A DNA stretch of 64,000 bases from the NCBI GenBank assembly GCA_000514715.1, contig AZWL01000005.1, positions 186,001 through 250,000 of the forward strand. The letters run 5' to 3'. Every line of letters starts with the position of its first letter. Positions within the stretch are counted from its first letter, which is position 1. Positions 33,660-41,953 of this stretch are shown in pieces. Below the pieces are notes generated by a model that worked only from the letters and a program-made list of their open reading frames with translations, did not search any database and was not told the origin of the DNA. This DNA is from Streptomyces sp. CNH099. Its GTDB lineage: Bacteria; Actinomycetota; Actinomycetes; Streptomycetales; Streptomycetaceae. Made by a program: the position numbers and the translations under genes.

Positions 33660-34292
33660 TTGAGCACCGCCTTTCTGCTGACCACGCTCGTCGTGGTCGT
33701 CACGCCGGGCACCGGCGTGGTCTACACCCTGGCCGCCGGGCTGGCCCACGGCCGGCGCGCGAGCGTGGTGGCCGCGTTCGGCTGCACCCTCGGCACCGTG
33801 CCGCACGCCGTCGCGACCGTCACCGGGCTGGCGGCGCTGCTGCACGCCAGCGCGCTGGCGTTCGAGGTGGTGAAGTACCTGGGGGTCGCGTACCTGCTGT
33901 ACATGGCGTGGTCGACGCTGCGCGACAAGGAGGCGCTGGCGGTCGGGGACGACGCGCCCGGTGGGCCGGGCGACGCGTCGTCCGGTCCGCGGCCCGCGGG
34001 GCGGGTGATCGTCTCCGGCGTGCTGCTGAACCTGCTCAACCCGAAGCTGACGATGTTCTTCGTGGCGTTCCTGCCGCAGTTCGTGCCGGCGGGCGAGGAG
34101 GGGTCGGCGGCGGCGATGCTGCGGCTGAGCGCGGTGTTCACGGGGCTGACGTTCGTGGTGTTCGTCGCGTACGGGATGTGCGCCGCGGCGGTGCGGGGGC
34201 AGGTGCTGGGGCGGCCGCGGGTGATGACGGGGATCCGGCGGGTGTTCGCGGCGTCGTTCGTGGGTCTTGGCGCGAAGCTGGCGGTGGCGTGA
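33660..34292 (+). CDS. LysE/RhtB-family amino-acid exporter
   Basis: 210 residues from TTG, chosen because CGGAGG stands 5 nt before it and the product starts directly with the first helix. Six membrane helices; family marks are TPGTGVVYTLAAGLAHGRR in helix 1 and loop, KYLGVAYLLYMAWSTL, and LLNPKLTMFFVAFLPQFV. The family exports lysine, homoserine, threonine or similar. The next gene begins 2 bp after the stop, so the two are one transcript, perhaps with the MocR gene as well. Confidence 0.9.
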   Translation: MSTAFLLTTLVVVVTPGTGVVYTLAAGLAHGRRASVVAAFGCTLGTVPHAVATVTGLAALLHASALAFEVVKYLGVAYLLYMAWSTLRDKEALAVGDDAPGGPGDASSGPRPAGRVIVSGVLLNLLNPKLTMFFVAFLPQFVPAGEEGSAAAMLRLSAVFTGLTFVVFVAYGMCAAAVRGQVLGRPRVMTGIRRVFAASFVGLGAKLAVA

Positions 34293-34294
34293 CG

Positions 34295-35056
34295 ATGCGG
34301 TTCGGGCATGCGGAGGAACTGCGGGCGGAGTTTCCGGAGCTGGTGGCGGGGGCGGTGTACGGGGCCGTGGCGGGGGACGGCTCCGGCGGTGCCGGTTCCG
34401 GCGGCGGCTCCGGGGGGTTCGGCGGGGGCTTCGGCGGGGGCGGGGAGCTGGACGCGCGGATCGCGGCGTACACGGACGTCGCGCGGCGACGGCTGGCGGC
34501 GGGCACGGAGGGGGAGTTCCCCGAGGTGCGGGCGTGGCGGCGGACGTACACCCGCATGGGGCTGCGGCCGACGCAGTACCGGTGCGCGTCGGAGTCGCTG
34601 CTGCGGCGGCTGCGGCGGGAGGGCGCGCTGCCGCGGATCCACCCGGTCGTGGACCTGTGCAACGCGGTCTCGATGGCGTACGCGATCCCCGTCGCCGTAC
34701 TGGACGTGGACCGGATCGCCGAGCCGTGGCTGCAGGTGCGCCGCGCGGGCGGCGACGAGACGTACACGACGTTCGGCGGCGCCACCGAGCATCCGGCGGC
34801 GGGCGAGGTGACCTTCGCCGACTCCGCGGGGCGCGCGCACGCCCGGCGCTGGACGAACCGGCAGAGCGGCTACTCGGCGGTGGGTGCGGAGACGCGCAGG
34901 GTGCTGGTGGTGGCGGAGGGCGTCCACGGGACGGCGGCGGCGGACGTGGCGGAGCTGACGGGTGCCGTGGAGGGGGAGCTGGCGCGGCTGTGGGGGGTGG
35001 CGGCGAAGTCGGCGGTGCTGACGGGGGCGGCGCCGGAGTTCGTCTTCGGGGAGTGA
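34295..35056 (+). CDS. B3/B4 tRNA-binding-domain protein (stand-alone PheRS-beta-like editing domain)
   Basis: 253 residues; the ATG is 2 bp after the lysE-like stop. It resembles the B3/B4 domain of the phenylalanyl-tRNA synthetase beta chain: WRRTYTRMGLRPTQYRCASESLLRRL, then HPVVDLCNAVSMAYAIPVAVLD. A Gly-rich insert (about 29-50) is unusual. Free-standing B3/B4 proteins are thought to edit or bind mischarged tRNA or amino acids. Here the gene is sandwiched between an amino-acid exporter and a MocR regulator, which suits a role in handling unusual amino acids. That role is inference. Confidence 0.85.
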   Translation: MRFGHAEELRAEFPELVAGAVYGAVAGDGSGGAGSGGGSGGFGGGFGGGGELDARIAAYTDVARRRLAAGTEGEFPEVRAWRRTYTRMGLRPTQYRCASESLLRRLRREGALPRIHPVVDLCNAVSMAYAIPVAVLDVDRIAEPWLQVRRAGGDETYTTFGGATEHPAAGEVTFADSAGRAHARRWTNRQSGYSAVGAETRRVLVVAEGVHGTAAADVAELTGAVEGELARLWGVAAKSAVLTGAAPEFVFGE

Positions 35057-35109
35057 GGGCGGCGGGCTCCGGGCGGGGCGTTGTCGGTGGCGCGTGCCAC
35101 GATGGCCTC

Positions 35110-36732
35110 ATGAACGGGGTGGGGAAGGCGGCCTCCGAGAGGTCCAAAGCGTACGGGTCGGATTTCCTGCAGCTCGACGTCGGGGACGCGCCGGCGGGCG
35201 GGATGGCGGACTGGCTGGCGCGGCGGCTGCGGGAGGGGATCGCGGACGGGCGGCTGCCGGTGGGCAGCCGGTTGCCGCCGACGCGGGTGCTGGCGGCGGA
35301 GCTGCGGGTGTCGCGCGGGGTGGTCACGGAGGCGTACCGGCGGCTGACGGAGGACGGGCACGTCGAGGGGCGGCGGCGCGGCGGGACGGTGGTGGTCGCG
35401 GCGCCCCCGGCACCCGTGGGGGCGGGCGGCGCGGTGGCGCCCGGGGCCGGGGCGGGCCAGGGGGCGGAGGTGCGCGCGCTGGGCTCCGCGGGTGTGCCCT
35501 CCTCCGCCGCCGCGGGGGGCGTGGTGCTGCCCCTCCCCGCCGCGGCGGGGAGGGACGCCGCCGCGTTCTTCCCCGCCGCCCCCGGCCCCGAGGCCTTCGA
35601 CGCCCTGCGCGCCGCCCCGGCCCGCATCGACCTCACCCCCGGGCCGCCCGACCTCGCCGCGTTCCCGCGCGCCGCCTGGCTCCGCGCCGAGCGCGCCGTC
35701 CTCGCCGAGCTGTCCGCCGCCGACCTCGGCTACGGCGACCCGCACGGCGCCCCCGCCCTGCGCCGCGCCGTCGCCGGCTGGCTCGCCCGCAACCGCGGCA
35801 TCCGCGCCGACCCCGACGCCGTCGTCATCGTCGCCGGCACCGCCCAGGCGCTCACCCTGCTCCACCCGGTGCTGCGCGCCGACGGCGTGCCGGCGGTGGC
35901 GGTGGAGGACCCCGGTTCGCTCGGCACGCGCCAGCATCTGGACAACAGCGGGCTGGACATCGTCCCGGTCCCGGTCGACGCCGACGGCATACGTGTCGAC
36001 GAGCTGCACGCCACCGGCGCCCGCGCGGTGCTGCTCACCCCGGCGCACCAGTTCCCGACCGGCGCGGTGCTCAGCGGCGAGCGCCGCCGCGAGCTGCTGC
36101 GCTGGGCGGAGGCCGGCGACCGGCTCGTGCTGGAGGACGACTACGACGCCGAGCACCGCTACGACCGGCCGCCGGTGCCCGCGCTGCGCGCGATGCTCGC
36201 GGAGCGGGTCTGCTACATGGGCAGCGTGTCGAAGCTGCTGGCGCCGGCGCTGCGGGTGGGCTGGGTGGTGCCGCCGCCGGGGTACCGGGACGCGCTGGTG
36301 AACGCCAAGCGGTTCACCGACCTGGGCAACGCGGTGCTGCCGCAGCTCGTGCTGGCACGGCTGATGGAGTCGGGGGAACTGGAGCGGCACCTGCGGCTGC
36401 TGCGGGGGCGGCACCGGCGGCGGCGGGACGCGATGATCGCGGCGGTCGCGGAGCACCTGCCGGGCGCGGTGGTGCACGGCGCGGCGGCGGGGCTGCACCT
36501 GACGGTGACGTTCGGCGGAGGGGGCGGCGCCGGTTCGTGCGGTACGGGGCCGGCGGGGGTGACCGACACGGAGTTGGCGGCGGCGGCGCTCGGCTGCGGC
36601 GTGAAGGTGCAGCCCCTGTCCTGGCACCGGCTCCGCCCCGGCCCGCCGGGCCTGGTCCTGGGCTACGCGGCCAGCCACCCCGACGCCGTGACGGAGGGGG
36701 TGCGGCTGCTGGGCCGGGCGCTGCGGGGGTGA
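35110..36732 (+). CDS. MocR/PdxR-type GntR regulator with aminotransferase domain
   Basis: 540 residues. The GntR winged helix (about 28-97) reads GRLPVGSRLPPTRVLAAELRVSRGVVTEAYRRL. An Ala/Gly-rich linker is followed by a fold-type I aminotransferase domain: GYGDPHGAPALRRAVAGWL, LTPAHQFPTGAVLS, VLEDDYDAEHRYD and the PLP-lysine region GSVSKLLAPALRVGW. MocR proteins sense PLP or PLP adducts of amino acids or amines and control adjacent genes. CACGAT 6 nt before the ATG suggests a leaderless mRNA. Likely targets are the two genes upstream, but no operator is obvious. Confidence 0.9.
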   Translation: MNGVGKAASERSKAYGSDFLQLDVGDAPAGGMADWLARRLREGIADGRLPVGSRLPPTRVLAAELRVSRGVVTEAYRRLTEDGHVEGRRRGGTVVVAAPPAPVGAGGAVAPGAGAGQGAEVRALGSAGVPSSAAAGGVVLPLPAAAGRDAAAFFPAAPGPEAFDALRAAPARIDLTPGPPDLAAFPRAAWLRAERAVLAELSAADLGYGDPHGAPALRRAVAGWLARNRGIRADPDAVVIVAGTAQALTLLHPVLRADGVPAVAVEDPGSLGTRQHLDNSGLDIVPVPVDADGIRVDELHATGARAVLLTPAHQFPTGAVLSGERRRELLRWAEAGDRLVLEDDYDAEHRYDRPPVPALRAMLAERVCYMGSVSKLLAPALRVGWVVPPPGYRDALVNAKRFTDLGNAVLPQLVLARLMESGELERHLRLLRGRHRRRRDAMIAAVAEHLPGAVVHGAAAGLHLTVTFGGGGGAGSCGTGPAGVTDTELAAAALGCGVKVQPLSWHRLRPGPPGLVLGYAASHPDAVTEGVRLLGRALRG

Positions 36733-36804
36733 CGCGGCGGCGCGCCGGGCCGGTCGGCGCGGCCGTAGCGGCGCGCCGGTGCCGGCCGGGTGTCAGCCGG
36801 TGGG

Positions 36805-36839
36805 CCCGCCCGTACCGGCGGGACCCGCATGCCGGGTCC
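36805..36839. terminator. Double hairpin between convergent MocR and ABC genes
   Basis: CCCGCC-N6-GGCGGG at 36805-36822, then GGACCCG-N5-CGGGTCC at 36821-36839, both perfect. They lie in the 182-bp gap between two stops and serve both strands. Confidence 0.65.
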
Positions 36840-36914
36840 CCGCGGGGCGGGGGGGGGGCACCGGGGGCGCGGGGCGCCCGCACCGGTGCCCGCTCGACGC
36901 CTCCGGTCACGGTC

Positions 36915-37817
36915 TCAGGCGTCCCGGGACCGCAGCACCGCGCCGCCCGCCGCCAGCGCCGCCGCCGCCCACGCCGCCAGCACCCCGAGCCCCGCCCACG
37001 GCCCGATCGGCAACCCGTCCGTGCCCACCGTCGACTGCACCGCAAGACCCGCCGACGCCGGCCCGTACCGCTGCAGCCGCTCCACCCACTCCGGATCCGA
37101 CAGCATCCCCGCCACCAGCGGCGACGCGTACAGCACCGCCAGGCACGCCGCGACCGACCCCGCCGTGTCCCGCAGCGCCGTGCCCACGCCCAGCGCCAGC
37201 AGCGCCACCAGCGCCAGGTACAGCGCCGACCCGAAGCCGGCCCGGAGCACCGGGCCCGCCCCCAGGTCGTACGGGGCGAAGCCCACCGGCACCAGCGCCC
37301 GGCCCGCGAGCAGCGCCCCCCACGCCCCGGCCCCGCCCGCCACCAGCACCGCCGCGCCCACCACCGCGGCCTTCGCCGCCAGCACCCGCAGCCGGGCGGG
37401 CACGGCGGTCAGCGTCGTCCGGATGGTGCCCGTGCCGTACTCCGCCGTGACCGCCAGCGACGCGAAGACCGCGACCGCCGCCTGCCCGGCCCACACGCCG
37501 GACAGGCTGGTCCGCACCACGTCCTCGCGGCAGCCGGCGGGCGGGCAGTGCGCCGTCGACAACCCGCTGACCGCGCCCGCGCCGACCGCCGCGGTGACGG
37601 CGGCGACGGCGAGGAGGAGCCACCACGTGCCGGGTACGGTGCGCAGCTTCGTCCACTCCGCCCGCGCCGCGCGCCCCGCGGCCCGTAGGCCGTCGAAGCC
37701 CGCCCCGGGCCCCCTCTCCCGCCGCACCCCGCGCCGCCCGACCGCGCGCCCCGCCGCAGGCCCGGCCGCAGCCGCGGCCCCCGCGTCCGGCACCGTCCCG
37801 CGCCGCCCCTCACGCAT
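36915..37817 (-). CDS. ABC-2-type transporter permease (second subunit)
   Basis: 300 residues, six helices. A cytosolic Arg/Gly-rich N-terminus leads to AEWTKLRTVPGTWWLLLAV, the KLRT motif typical of actinobacterial ABC-2 permeases. A Cys pair (AHCPPAGCRED) lies in the first outer loop, then TAEYGTGTIRTTLTAVPAR (conserved EY...IRTT inner loop). Its start overlaps the stop of the larger permease gene by 8 bp. The final helix set ends GPWAGLGVLAAWAA. It forms the channel with the larger permease; the substrate is unknown, perhaps a peptide or lipid given the nearby NarL-type two-component system. Confidence 0.85.
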   Translation of the reverse strand: MREGRRGTVPDAGAAAAAGPAAGRAVGRRGVRRERGPGAGFDGLRAAGRAARAEWTKLRTVPGTWWLLLAVAAVTAAVGAGAVSGLSTAHCPPAGCREDVVRTSLSGVWAGQAAVAVFASLAVTAEYGTGTIRTTLTAVPARLRVLAAKAAVVGAAVLVAGGAGAWGALLAGRALVPVGFAPYDLGAGPVLRAGFGSALYLALVALLALGVGTALRDTAGSVAACLAVLYASPLVAGMLSDPEWVERLQRYGPASAGLAVQSTVGTDGLPIGPWAGLGVLAAWAAAALAAGGAVLRSRDA

Positions 37818-39519
37818 CGCGCCGCCGCAGCCGCCACACCGCCAGCGCCAGCGCCACCGCCGCCCACACCGCCAGCACCCCGAGCCCCGCCCACGGCCCC
37901 TGCGGCATACACCCGTCCTCCGGCACGCACACCGTCTCCACCTGCTCGTACCGCGGCGTCGTGCTCTGCACCCCGAACCCCGCCACCGGCGTCACCCGGA
38001 ACAGCCACTCCACCGCCCCCAGCGGCAGCCCTCCGCCCAGCACCAGCGGCAGCACGAACAGCACCACCACGATCGTCACGGCCGCCGCCGTGTGCCGCAG
38101 CAGCGCCCCCAGCGCCAGCGCGAACAGCGCCACCAGCGCCAGCAGCAGCCCCGTGCCCACCACCGCCCGCAGCACCGCCCCGTCGGTCAGGGACACCTCC
38201 GGGAACTGCGGCGGCCGGTGCCCGCCCGACCGCAGTGCCCGCTGCCCCACCAGGAACGACACCACCGCGGCCGCCAGCCCCGCCGCGAACGCCACCGCCG
38301 CCAGCACCGCGCCCTTCGCCACCAGCACCCGCCCGCGCCGCGGGGCGGCGGTGAACGTCGTACGGATCATGCCGCGCCGGTACTCGGCGGTGATGAACAG
38401 CACCCCCAGCGCCGCGAACGCGATCAGCCCGACCTGCGCGCCCGCCAGGCTCATCCACGTCAGGTCGGCCGCGGGCGGGAGCGGGCCGATGTCGCCGGAT
38501 CCGGTGACGGTGAACGTGCCGCCGGAGCGTTCGGCGCCGCCGGCCGGGCCGTTCGCCGCCGCCGGGCCGGACGCCGGACCCACGGCCTCGTCCCGCCACG
38601 CCGCGTCACCGCCGTCCCCGCCGCCGTTCCCGGAGCCGCCTGCGAGCCGTACGTGGTCGAACACCCCCGTCGCCTCGCTCGGCCCCGTCCCGATGTCCAG
38701 CGACCCGAACGACCGCTCCTGCCGCACCGTCTCCGGCGCCGCCACGAACAACCCCGCCCGCGCCGTCTCCGGCAGCCCGGCCACGGACACGCTGCCGACC
38801 TCGCGCCAGCGTTCGCCTCCCCCGCCGGCTACGCCCTCTCCCCCGCCGGCTACGCCCTCACTGGCGGGGGTGCCCCCATTGGCGGGGGTGCCCTCATCGA
38901 CGGACACGTAGCCGGTCAGCCGGTCGCCCTCGCGCGTCAGCCGCAGCCACACCGGCGCGTCGCCGGCCACGGCGCCGCCGGCGACGTCGTGCTCGAACCC
39001 GTGCTGCAGCCGCACTCCGTGCTCGTACGTGCGCATCAGCGCCACGTACGGACTCCCCGGTTCGGTGCCCGCCTTCACGATCACGCCGGCCTTCGCCCAC
39101 GGCGCGTCCGTGTCCGCGCCCGTCGTCAGGTCCGTCACGCGCGCGGTGATGCTGCCGTCCCCGGCCAGCGGCCGGTGCACGAAGCGGAACGAGTCCGCGA
39201 CCCGCGCCGCCGCCGCGCCGGAGCCGCCGCCCCCGCCCCCGTCGCCGGAGGTGACGGCGTCGCTGCCGCCCGCCGACACCAGCGACACCAGGACCGTCAC
39301 CACCGCTCCCGCCAGCAGCGTCAGCAGCCACCGGCCGACGCTGCGCAGCTTCGTGAACTCGGCGTGCAGCAACCGCAGGAAGCCGTCGCGCGCGGGCGGC
39401 AGCTGCGAACGGTACGGGGCCACGCCCCCGCCCTCCGTACGCACAGCCACCCCGGCGCCGCCCGCACCCGCATCGGCACCCGTACCGGCGCCCGCACCCG
39501 CACTCCCAGCCGCGGTCAT
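37810..39519 (-). CDS. ABC-2-type permease with inserted lectin-like (DUF1349-type) outer domain
   Basis: 569 residues; the ATG overlaps the ATPase stop (ATGA). After AEFTKLRSVGRW and TM1 (about 62-83) comes an outer segment not normal for these permeases. Residues 105-293 read GDGSITARVTDL, APWAKAGVIVKAG, SPYVALMRTYEHGVRLQ, VWLRLTREGDRLTGYVS and ARAGLFVAAPE. This is the pattern of concanavalin-like jelly-roll domains of the DUF1349 type. Five further helices (about 355-560) follow with the usual ITAEYRRGMIRTTFTAAPR loop. The outer domain could bind a glycan or drug. The permease call is firm; the lectin-fold call is from motif reading. Confidence 0.8.
   Translation of the reverse strand: MTAAGSAGAGAGTGADAGAGGAGVAVRTEGGGVAPYRSQLPPARDGFLRLLHAEFTKLRSVGRWLLTLLAGAVVTVLVSLVSAGGSDAVTSGDGGGGGGSGAAAARVADSFRFVHRPLAGDGSITARVTDLTTGADTDAPWAKAGVIVKAGTEPGSPYVALMRTYEHGVRLQHGFEHDVAGGAVAGDAPVWLRLTREGDRLTGYVSVDEGTPANGGTPASEGVAGGGEGVAGGGGERWREVGSVSVAGLPETARAGLFVAAPETVRQERSFGSLDIGTGPSEATGVFDHVRLAGGSGNGGGDGGDAAWRDEAVGPASGPAAANGPAGGAERSGGTFTVTGSGDIGPLPPAADLTWMSLAGAQVGLIAFAALGVLFITAEYRRGMIRTTFTAAPRRGRVLVAKGAVLAAVAFAAGLAAAVVSFLVGQRALRSGGHRPPQFPEVSLTDGAVLRAVVGTGLLLALVALFALALGALLRHTAAAVTIVVVLFVLPLVLGGGLPLGAVEWLFRVTPVAGFGVQSTTPRYEQVETVCVPEDGCMPQGPWAGLGVLAVWAAVALALAVWRLRRRDA
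38821..38893. repeat. Tandem GC repeats inside the permease gene
   Basis: CCCGCCGGCTACGCCCTC at 38821-38838 and 38842-38859 (period 21), then TGGCGGGGGTGCCC at 38862-38875 and 38880-38893 (period 18). All are in frame and encode Gly/Glu/Ala repeats in the outer domain. CACTGGCGGGGG is shared with the dtpA palindrome. Confidence 0.6.
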
Positions 39520-40457
39520 CGCGGACCCTCCCCCTCCGGCACGGCGGCGAACTCCGCCTCGCCCCGCGTCAGCTCCATGTACGCCTCCTCCAGCGACGCC
39601 CGGTGCGCCGCAAGACCCGAGAACGGCACCGCCTCGGCGCCCAGCAGCTCCGCCACCCGCTCCGCCGGCAGCCCCGCCACCGTCAGCGACTCCCGGCCCG
39701 TCGCCGCCACCGTCGCCCCCGCCGCCGACAGCACCGTCATCGCCCGCTCCCGCGCCCCCGTCTGCAGCGCGACCCGGCTGTCGGAGGCGGCGGCCAGCAA
39801 CGCGGCCACCGGCGTGTCCGCGACGAGCCGGCCGCGGCCGATCACCACCAGGTGGTCGGCGGTGTCCTCCAGTTCGCTCATCAGATGGCTGGAGACGAGC
39901 ACCGCCCGCCCCTGGGCCGCCAGCCGGCGCAGAAAGCCACGGATCCAGCGGATGCCCTCCGGGTCCAGGCCGTTGACCGGTTCGTCGAAGAGCAGCACCG
40001 GCGGGTCGCCGAGGAGCGCGGCGGCGATGCCGAGGCGCTGCCGCATCCCGAGCGAGTAGCCGCCGGCCCGCCGCCGCCCCGCTCCGGCGAGCCCCACCTG
40101 CTCCAGCAGCTCGTCGACGCGGCCGGCCGGCAGGCCGTGCGAGTGCGCCAGCCACAGCAGGTGGTCGCGCCCGCGCCGGCCGGGGTGCACGGCCGCCGCG
40201 TCCAGCGCGGCGCCCACGTGCTGCAGCGGGCGGCGCAGCGCCCCGTACGGGAGGCCGCCGATCAGCGCGCTGCCCGCGTCGGGGGCGTCGAGGCCCAGGA
40301 CGATGCGCATGGTGGTGGACTTGCCGGCCCCGTTGGGGCCGACGAACCCGGTGACCTGCCCCGGGACGACCGTGAACGACAGTCCGTCCACGGCGGCGAC
40401 CGGGCCGAAGTGCTTGCGCAGGTCCCGGACCTCGATGGTTGCTTCTGACGCTGCCAT
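39516..40457 (-). CDS. ABC transporter ATPase
   Basis: 313 residues. Walker A GPNGAGKST, signature SLGMRQRLGIA, Walker B VLLFDEPVNGLDP, and the switch His in VLVSSHLMSELE. The C-terminal extension ends RASLEEAYMELTRGEAEF, as in DrrA/CcmA-type exporters. It drives the two permeases encoded immediately downstream; its stop overlaps the first permease start. The operon is divergent from a NarL-type two-component system 143 bp away, the usual arrangement for stress- or peptide-induced exporters. Confidence 0.93.
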   Translation of the reverse strand: MAASEATIEVRDLRKHFGPVAAVDGLSFTVVPGQVTGFVGPNGAGKSTTMRIVLGLDAPDAGSALIGGLPYGALRRPLQHVGAALDAAAVHPGRRGRDHLLWLAHSHGLPAGRVDELLEQVGLAGAGRRRAGGYSLGMRQRLGIAAALLGDPPVLLFDEPVNGLDPEGIRWIRGFLRRLAAQGRAVLVSSHLMSELEDTADHLVVIGRGRLVADTPVAALLAAASDSRVALQTGARERAMTVLSAAGATVAATGRESLTVAGLPAERVAELLGAEAVPFSGLAAHRASLEEAYMELTRGEAEFAAVPEGEGPR

Positions 40458-40600
40458 GGTGAGGAGGCTACGAAGCGGGCGGCGGGCGGGTCGTCACGCA
40501 GGGGAGGAGTCTTGCGGGCGCCGGAGTAGCTCGCGCGGGGGAGGCGGTTGTCCGGAGCAGGAGGGACGCCGGGAGGGGCGGGCGCGGGGAGAATGGCGGC

Positions 40601-41953
40601 GTGACGGGAGCACGGAAGGCGCGGGAAGAGCGGGGAGGACGGGGAGGACGGGGAGAGCGGGGAGAGCGGGGAGAACGCAGGGCGTGGGGAGAACGGGGAG
40701 AGCGCCTCGCCGCCTCCCCCGACGGCCCCGTCGCCGCCGCCGCGCTCCTCACGCTGCTCGCCGCCGTCGACACCGTCCTGCGCACCGACCCCGGCGACCG
40801 CCTCACCGCCGCCCTGCTGCTCGCCTTCGGCGCCACCGCCCCCGTCGCGCTGCTCCGCACCCACCCCGGCCCCGCCGCCGTCCTCGCCACCGCCGCGAAC
40901 ACCCCCCTCGCCGCCCTCCTCGGCGCCCCCGTCGCCGCCGGCGTCGCCGCCCAGGCGCTGCTCCTGCACCGCCTCGCCCGCCACGGCTCCCGCCGCGGGC
41001 GCGCCCTCGCCGTGCTGCTCGTGCTGCCGCTCGCCGGCTACGCCGCCGGCGACCCCGGCACCGCCGCCGGCGGCCGGCTCGGCGACACCGGGCGGCTCCT
41101 GGCCGTCGCCGCGGCCGTACTCCTCGCCGCCGCCACCGCCACCGGCCTCGCCCGCCGCGCCCGCAGCACCGCCGCCGCCCACGGCGCCGTCGAACGCGCC
41201 ATCGCCCACACCCTCTACGAGCACGCCGCCCGCGGCGAACGCGCCCGCATCGCCCGCGAACTCCACGACGTCGTCGCCCACCACATCTCGATGATCTCCG
41301 TACAGGCCGAGACGGCCCGCCTCACCACCCCCGGCCTCCCCGACGAAGGCGCCCGCCGGCTCCGCGACATCGGCGACACCGCCCGCACCGCCCTCACCGA
41401 GATGCGCCGGCTCCTCGGCGTGCTGCGCGAAGACGCCGGCGCCGACCCCGCGGAACGCCGCCCCCCGCCCGGCCTCGCCCAGCTCAACGAACTCCTCGAC
41501 GACGCCCGCGACGCCGCCGGCTCCGCGGTACGGCTCATCGTCAGCGGCTCCGTACGCCCCCTCGGCACCGGCGTCGAACTCACCGCGTACCGCATCGTGC
41601 AGGAAGCCCTCACGAACGCCCGCCGGCACGCCCCCGGCGCGGCCGTCGACGTCGAGCTGCACTACGCCGACACCGCCCTGCGCCTGCGCATCCGCGACAA
41701 CGGCCCGGGCGCGCACGGCGGGGCCGGGCGCGGGGGCGCGCACGGCGGCGGGCACGGGCTGACCGGCATGCGCGAACGCGCGGCCGCCGTCGGCGGCAGC
41801 CTGCGCGGCGGCCCCGCCGCGGGCGGCGGCTTCCTGCTGGAAGCCACCCTTCCGACACAGCCGCGCGCCCCCGGCGACGCGCCCGGGAACGAGAACGTGA
41901 ACGAGAACGAGAACGCGAGCGAGAACGCGAGCGAGAACGGAGCCGCGGCATGA
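40601..41953 (+). CDS. NarL-type sensor histidine kinase (HisKA_3)
   Basis: 450 residues from GTG, preceded by GGGGAGAA. The N-terminus is an Arg/Gly/Glu repeat (GERGERGER) encoded by degenerate 10-bp DNA repeats. About four to five TM helices (about 45-185) are followed by the HisKA_3 motif RARIARELHDVVAHHISMI (His244) and a HATPase with YRIVQEALTNARRHAPG, RIRDNGPG and GHGLTGMRERA. The extreme C-terminus is another repeat (NENVNENENASENASENG). There is no large outer domain, so the membrane part itself probably senses the signal, as in DesK/LiaS types. Its stop overlaps the regulator start. Confidence 0.9.
   Translation: MTGARKAREERGGRGGRGERGERGERRAWGERGERLAASPDGPVAAAALLTLLAAVDTVLRTDPGDRLTAALLLAFGATAPVALLRTHPGPAAVLATAANTPLAALLGAPVAAGVAAQALLLHRLARHGSRRGRALAVLLVLPLAGYAAGDPGTAAGGRLGDTGRLLAVAAAVLLAAATATGLARRARSTAAAHGAVERAIAHTLYEHAARGERARIARELHDVVAHHISMISVQAETARLTTPGLPDEGARRLRDIGDTARTALTEMRRLLGVLREDAGADPAERRPPPGLAQLNELLDDARDAAGSAVRLIVSGSVRPLGTGVELTAYRIVQEALTNARRHAPGAAVDVELHYADTALRLRIRDNGPGAHGGAGRGGAHGGGHGLTGMRERAAAVGGSLRGGPAAGGGFLLEATLPTQPRAPGDAPGNENVNENENASENASENGAAA

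Noticed and set aside
36840..36860. G-quadruplex or CRISPR-like repeat in the G-run after the MocR gene
   Set aside because: A simple G-run in a terminator region; no repeated units with spacers.
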